Source: Epiperipatus broadwayi (taxonomy: Eukaryota > Onychophora > Udeonychophora > Euonychophora > Peripatidae). Taken from it: a stretch of 64,000 bases of DNA. The DNA lies in NCBI GenBank assembly GCA_028023455.1, contig JAQFVV010006507.1, forward strand, positions 994,001-1,058,000, in the 5' to 3' direction. Positions 59,147 through 64,000 of this stretch are shown one piece after another (position 1 is the first letter of the stretch; the number at the start of each line of letters is the position of its first letter). The position numbers and the translations under genes are program-made. The notes beneath the pieces were generated by a model. It saw only the letters and a list, made by a program, of their open reading frames with translations, searched no databases and was not told the origin of the DNA.

Positions 59147-62100
59147 TGCTTCACCTAGTGCCAATGTCATCAGCACTAGTATGGGTTTAAACCCAATCTT
59201 ATATTAACTGACACCCATATCATTATAGGTGGAATAAATGTTTAATATTATAATATTTTATATTTCATTCATTTTATTTTATAACTAAAACTAACCTTTT
59301 TATATTAGGTTATTTATTCTATATTTGTAAAAATGTATATTGTGTTTATTTTATTAAATTGGTATTTATATGTAATTGAATCCTAGATATCTATAAAATG
59401 TTACAAATATTTTAAATTCATCATTAAAGTTCATTTTTTCTTAAATTAATCAGTTGGTAACATTTTGTATTTATCTTTTGAAAAATGTACATTAAAAGAT
59501 CAATTATATTTTGTAAATTTCTACTTGAGTTTTATATCAAATATTAAATTTGAAAGTCATTGTACCAAATTCCTAAAATTCTTCTGAAAAGTTACATTTT
59601 TGTTAATCTAAACCTTGATTAAATCTGCTTCTTAGTACAATAACTGATAAACTGAATATGCTTGTTGTTGTTGTTTTTTTTAATTAACAAATCAACCCTC
59701 AGGGCATTTTCATGCAGAGTTAAAGATTTTCCCTCCAAAGCAGGCACCAACCTCAGGGAAACAGTTAGAGTGATTGCAATTGGCAGTTGTCACTGTAGAT
59801 TCAATCATATAGATAAAGATCAGAACACATAAATAGTGGAAAATTTGATAAAGATTATTGTTGAGTTTTATTGGAGACTGAAGAGTGTAGTTTAGATTCA
59901 GTACATCGTGATTAAAGAATGACTGGCTAAAAAAATCGACCCTTGCTTTTCAGAGCTCTGTTCCACCAGCTCATCCATGCTTTTCTAGTGCTTTAAACAT
60001 CTAGCCATAGATTGTCTGTGTCGAGGAAGTCTGAAATGATCTGACTGTATTAACTGCCTGTTTCAAGCCATGTAATGCCTACTGATTGATTATGAGGTAA
60101 TGTCCAATTCACCACAAGCCATTGATTCCATTTTACTTGTTTTCCAAATCAATAATAACTTATAATTTATATATCTGTGTGATGTTTATACAGCTTGGTT
60201 AAAAATGCATCTTTTAATTTTATTAAATTTAAAATTTCAATTCTTATAAAATCTTACATTATTTTGATGCGGCAAATTAAATTACTTTTTGTTGGTTTAT
60301 TTAGAATATTTGATTTACTGAAACTTGCAAGTACAAAAATCAATGAGCTATTAACTTTAATTCTCTCCCTCTTATTTTTCCAGTCAAAATCATTATGGGA
60401 GACTTACGCCCCTTAAATTAATTAATGGAAAGCTTGTTTAGTTTTGTATATCATATATCAATTTATTTTGAATGATTTATTTTAAAAGTATCTTACTATT
60501 GCCTCCCATTTAAAATAGCCCTGTAATTATTTCTGAAAGAATAAAGAATTTTAGTTAATCAATTAAGTAAAATCTATTATAGCATTTTGCCAGTATATGT
60601 TTCATACATATATATTTTTATTTCTCAAAAATAATAAAAAATTCGATGTATAATTTATTATGCTTTATATTGTCAAACTTCATAAGAAGTGAGTTTGATA
60701 TTCAATGCTCCATCTATGTTAATTAAAAGTCTTATTTCATAATCTTTCATAAACTATTTAATAACTTATTAATAAATGAAATATTTTGAATGTGTGGAAA
60801 GCAATTTATATTTTAGTTTTAATACTTGCTGTTCTTTTGTATTGTAAATTATGATCCATTTAGTAAAGGCCTAAGGTTTCTGGGACTTTCCATTATGGCA
60901 GGGAGATAGTTTAATTAGAAATTAAGTTATTAATTTTGTTAGTGATACAATATCTATCTATATATGTCCAAGGCATTATGTACTTATAGCTACAACTATT
61001 CATTTATTATTTTGCTTTGCTAATTATCTCTTAGGACCTTTGGAAATGTAACTGACCAGTCCAACCTTTTACTCTCCCCCAAAGTAGTCGTAGTTCATAC
61101 CAAGGGATCCATTTTCAGGCATTGCCATTAAGATGTGTATGGGAATTCCAGCACATCATATTTATGATTATTATTCAGAGACATGCTTTGGCTGGAGGGC
61201 CAACATTTCTCTTATCTACCTGTACATATCAGGAATTTCTTTTAGTAAAGCCACCCAGAGGTTCATAACAGACTTCATTTATTTTGTTGTAATCTATAAT
61301 AGCATACTGCCTTCTTCATCGTTTTATATCTTTATTTAGCAAACCTGAAATGCTCTCTGCCATGATGGCACGTCCTTCACAAACAAATTTTGTAATTAAT
61401 TAAATCTGACTGTATAATTGTCAATTATTTATTTAAGAACTGTTCTGCTTCCCACACTCATTATATACAAATGATTTTAAATGTATTAGTGTTTTAAATG
61501 CTCATCTTTCATGTCTTGTAATGTGTATATAAAAAACAGATTTATTTGTAATATCTTGAAGAGGGCTAATAATATTTTATTGCTGATTGGTTTTTGGCAG
61601 ACCAATTAACAAACTTTTACATTATTTGTCAAATCCGCATCAAAACGAATTAAAGAAAATAACCAAGTTGTATAAACAAAGACTACTTATTTTGTACTAA
61701 ATTCTTTAATAAATTTCTATAATATTGTTATTTTAAATAAGCTTAGTTTGTCATCACTCCCAATCTCTAAGGTTAATTACTCTATTTATTTAAATATTTC
61801 TTTGATTTAAATTCACTTCTTTGTAATGTTGCCATAAAGAATTATTATTATTACGGTTTAAACCATTAGTAATCGATCAAATCATATCTGTACCATTCTG
61901 CAATTGACAGAATCCATTAAATCATTGATTTTTCATATAAACCCTTTATTATTTTGAGTCTTTATGTGAACCATGACCTCCAGCTGGGACGGAATAAAAC
62001 CAAGAACTGCTAGTCTCACCACAAACGTTATTTATTAGTCAGAGAGGTAATAGTTTAGGCAAATAGGTTAGGATTCATCCTTGTCCTGACATATGTATCT

Positions 62101-62177
62101 TGTGCATTGTTGGATTCAAGGTACTTTTGCTTGTATTATTGGTCTTGTTAAATGAATACACGATTTTGACCGGCACA
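59147..62177. mobile_element. ~3-kb insertion in the second PHD finger, type unknown
   Basis: The finger is split between KCSGFC (~59090-59108) and FHISC (62178-62192). CACATTTC occurs at both sides (59139-59146 and 62174-62181), and joining there keeps the phase, though ~9 extra codons remain. The ends can be read as TG...CA with a 4-bp TTTC duplication, as for a solo LTR, or as an 8-bp duplication. No inverted ends, RT or transposase are seen. Frames at 60195-60416 and 61133-61339 have no recognised domain. 59690-60130 and 61940-62130 are less AT-rich. Confidence 0.45.
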
Positions 62178-63637
62178 TTTCATATATCTTGTTTGGAATT
62201 TTCCAGTTCTGATGCAAAAATTTTTGATTCTGTTGGTTTGGGTTTTTTCATTGTATAGAATGCAATCAATTGTCTGTGGATAAAATGATGAATATTGAGA
62301 ATGCTAGGTCAACAGATAATAATGATCTTATAGATGTGGAATCTGATATACATATTGAAAATATTTCTGAAAGGGATAATTATAATAGGGATAGTGTTAA
62401 AGATAATAGTGATAATAATTCAGGTATTGATATTAGTTTAAATTCTAGTTCTAATGTGGATATAGTTAAGTTGCTTCAAAATAAAAAAAGTAGAAAAGTA
62501 GACTTGGCTCATTTTACTTTTGAATTATTAAATTATATATCTCTTCAGGAAGTATATAGTATGATTATGAATGTGGCAAAATTTGGTGTGAAGGAATCTA
62601 AAGCTATCGGTGGTGGTGTTATTTCTGGTAACATCGGTATACAATGGGATTTATTGGAAACACAAGTCTTTGAGGATATTGCTGAGGTTGATTTTGCTGG
62701 TGATGTTAATTCATCTTTTAAGGATAATAATACCTTAGAAAAGTTGCCCATGTACTCATTCTTTATTGGAGATAAAGGTGAAAATAGTTTTGGGAAAAAA
62801 GATAAAAATAAAAATAATAGCATTTATAATGGTGATTATAAAGGTAATAATAAGATATTAGAGCAGGATTTTTATTCATGTGATGAATATATTGGATGAA
62901 AAATTGATAATAGTATAAGATACAATAAAGGAAAAGTTTATAAAACTAAAATTTATAGGCAGTCTGAAAAATATCAAAAACAATTTTCTAGACTTAATGA
63001 TGATGAAAAATTTAACAAGTTTTCTGGCTTTTCTCTTAATAATTCATCGTTGGGATATTATATATTTCCTTATAAAAAGTATATATTGAAGGATGGATAT
63101 TCACATTATGTTCCAAAAAAGTATAGTAGTAATATTTCTAGTGACTTTTCTATATCAAATTTCGGAAGAAAAAATTGTCTAGCAAATGCTGATAGATGTT
63201 TTTTACTCATAGAGCAAATTATTCTCATTTCTCTAAATATAACAATTATATTGATAATGAGGCTAATGAAGGAAATGGTTTGGGGTGCTCTTTTTCAACT
63301 TCTGGTAAAAAATGTGGACTATATGTGGAAAGGGGTTTTGGTATTTCTAAAATTTCATAACAATATTATTAATAATATCAATACAAAATGCAATAGATAT
63401 TTTGTTTCTGATATGCCAGTGAGTCTTAATTCATATAATGTTAAGGTATTTCTTGAAAAACGTTTAAGAACTAGGATCGTGTGTCATGAAATTAATATGT
63501 ATAACTCGAAGTCTTCTTGCTTTTATATATCTGCTCCTGCTCATAAACATAATGATTTAATCTTTTCTAATTTATGGCCTTGTGGTGCTTCCATTCATCT
63601 TTTTTATGGAACTTTGGCTAATTCTTTAAAACTTTAG
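62178..63637 (+). pseudogene. LINE ORF1, C-terminal part
   Basis: It begins with the rest of PHD finger 2 (FHISCLEFSSSDAKIF); a shift near 62245 leads into FFHCIECNQLSVDKMM. From there one phase runs to 63637 with a single TGA at 62897-62899. The middle is rich in Asn, Asp and Ser. Around 63195-63360 the better-looking protein (HRANYSHFSKYNNYI) is in another phase, so two compensating shifts are likely. The end reads KVFLEKRLRTRIVCHEI, SSCFYISAPAHK and NLWPCGASIHLFYG, like the conserved S(F/Y)...WP.G..v..f end of PHD-type LINE ORF1 proteins. An antisense frame at 62545-62823 is a shadow. Confidence 0.7.
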
Positions 63638-63769
63638 TGGTATTTATTTAATTTCTTTAATTTCTTATTTTTTTATTTTCTTTCATTTCTTATTTTCTTT
63701 ATTCACTATACTTATTTACATTTTTCTTTACTTGATTTCATTTATTTATTTGTTTTGATTTATTTTTAA

Positions 63770-64000
63770 TTTAATATAATAGGGCTTTCTTGTTTTTATA
63801 TGAATGTTAGAGGGATGAGAACTAAGTGTGTGGAAGTTAAACAATTCTTTGAAACAGAGCATTTTGATTTGATATTTTTTACAGGGACTTGGTTAAATCA
63901 ACAATTTTCCGATTGTTCTTTTCTTGATAATAGGTATATACTTTTATGTACGGATAGATCTTTAGAATATGCAGCTAGAGGAGGTGGTACTGTTATTGCT
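63770..64000 (+). pseudogene. LINE ORF2 start: endonuclease domain, catalytic Glu lost
   Basis: Open from ~63770 to the window end. CFYMNVRGMRTK carries the Asn of the endonuclease/exonuclease/phosphatase fold (NvRGlrTK), FDLIFFTGTWLN is the next block, and RSLEYAARGGGTVIA the third. In related LINEs the second block reads TETWL with a catalytic Glu. Here it is TGTWL (GGG at 63884-63886), so a single base change removed an active-site residue. ATG at 63800 is the first Met. ORF1 ends ~130 bases upstream, separated by a T-rich spacer. RT would lie beyond the window. Confidence 0.8.

Larger units (their letters stand above)
58620..64000 (+). mobile_element. Non-LTR retrotransposon with PHD-finger ORF1
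   Basis: ORF1 (58726 to 63637, interrupted) carries PHD fingers and a distal block ending NLWPCGASIHLF. ORF2 opens at ~63770 with an apurinic-like endonuclease. This pairing is known from Jockey/CR1-like LINEs of invertebrates. The 5' end is not defined, and the 3' part lies beyond the window. In-frame stops, frameshifts and a ~3-kb insertion show it is dead. Confidence 0.8.

Overview
The window is very AT-rich (roughly three quarters A+T by eye) eukaryotic DNA that is almost entirely transposable elements and their debris. I found no convincing host gene, rRNA, standalone tRNA or CRISPR array. The TE classes point to an animal: Ty3/Gypsy-type LTR elements, Penelope-like elements (PLEs) with GIY-YIG domains, an RTE-type LINE, a PHD-finger non-LTR element and a tRNA-like SINE. 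TATA plus TCAGT-like start sites in the LTRs fit an invertebrate, perhaps an arthropod. I cannot name the species.

Layout. 1-2.1 kb: a decayed LTR of family A beside a Gypsy integrase scrap. 3.6-8.7 kb: a gag-only LTR element (family B, minus strand) with a SINE in one LTR. 10.3-10.76 kb: a 5'-truncated RTE tail. 12.9-13.96 kb: a tandem array that flips orientation midway. 13.97-19.6 kb: a gag-only LTR element (family A, plus). 19.7-25.1 kb: AT-rich, unassigned.

25.2-57.7 kb is one nest. Its outer shell is a family C Gypsy element with gag, protease, RT, RNase H and integrase, all broken by frameshifts and stops. Its 5' LTR matches the 3' LTR over at least 4.16 kb. The 3' LTR is split into three collinear pieces (36760-38426, 53017-53425, 55692-57745). 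The first gap, bounded by a 13-bp repeat, holds a head-to-head pair of PLE copies. Next to the end of that pair sits a gag-only family D LTR element, whose 5' LTR holds a small family E element. The second gap holds a probable solo LTR (family F).

57.76-58.6 kb: fragments of PLEs. 58.6-64.0 kb: a non-LTR retrotransposon with two PHD fingers in ORF1. It is interrupted by a ~3 kb insertion in the second finger and runs off the window in its endonuclease domain.

The coding elements look inactive. Possible biological output would be LTR-driven transcripts, hairpin RNA from the PLE palindrome, and gag-only elements mobilised by an autonomous relative. The most unusual structure is the U5 end of family D: it carries about six degraded copies of its own LTR-end plus primer-binding-site junction, suggesting that the LTR grew outward by repeated capture of the primer-binding site.
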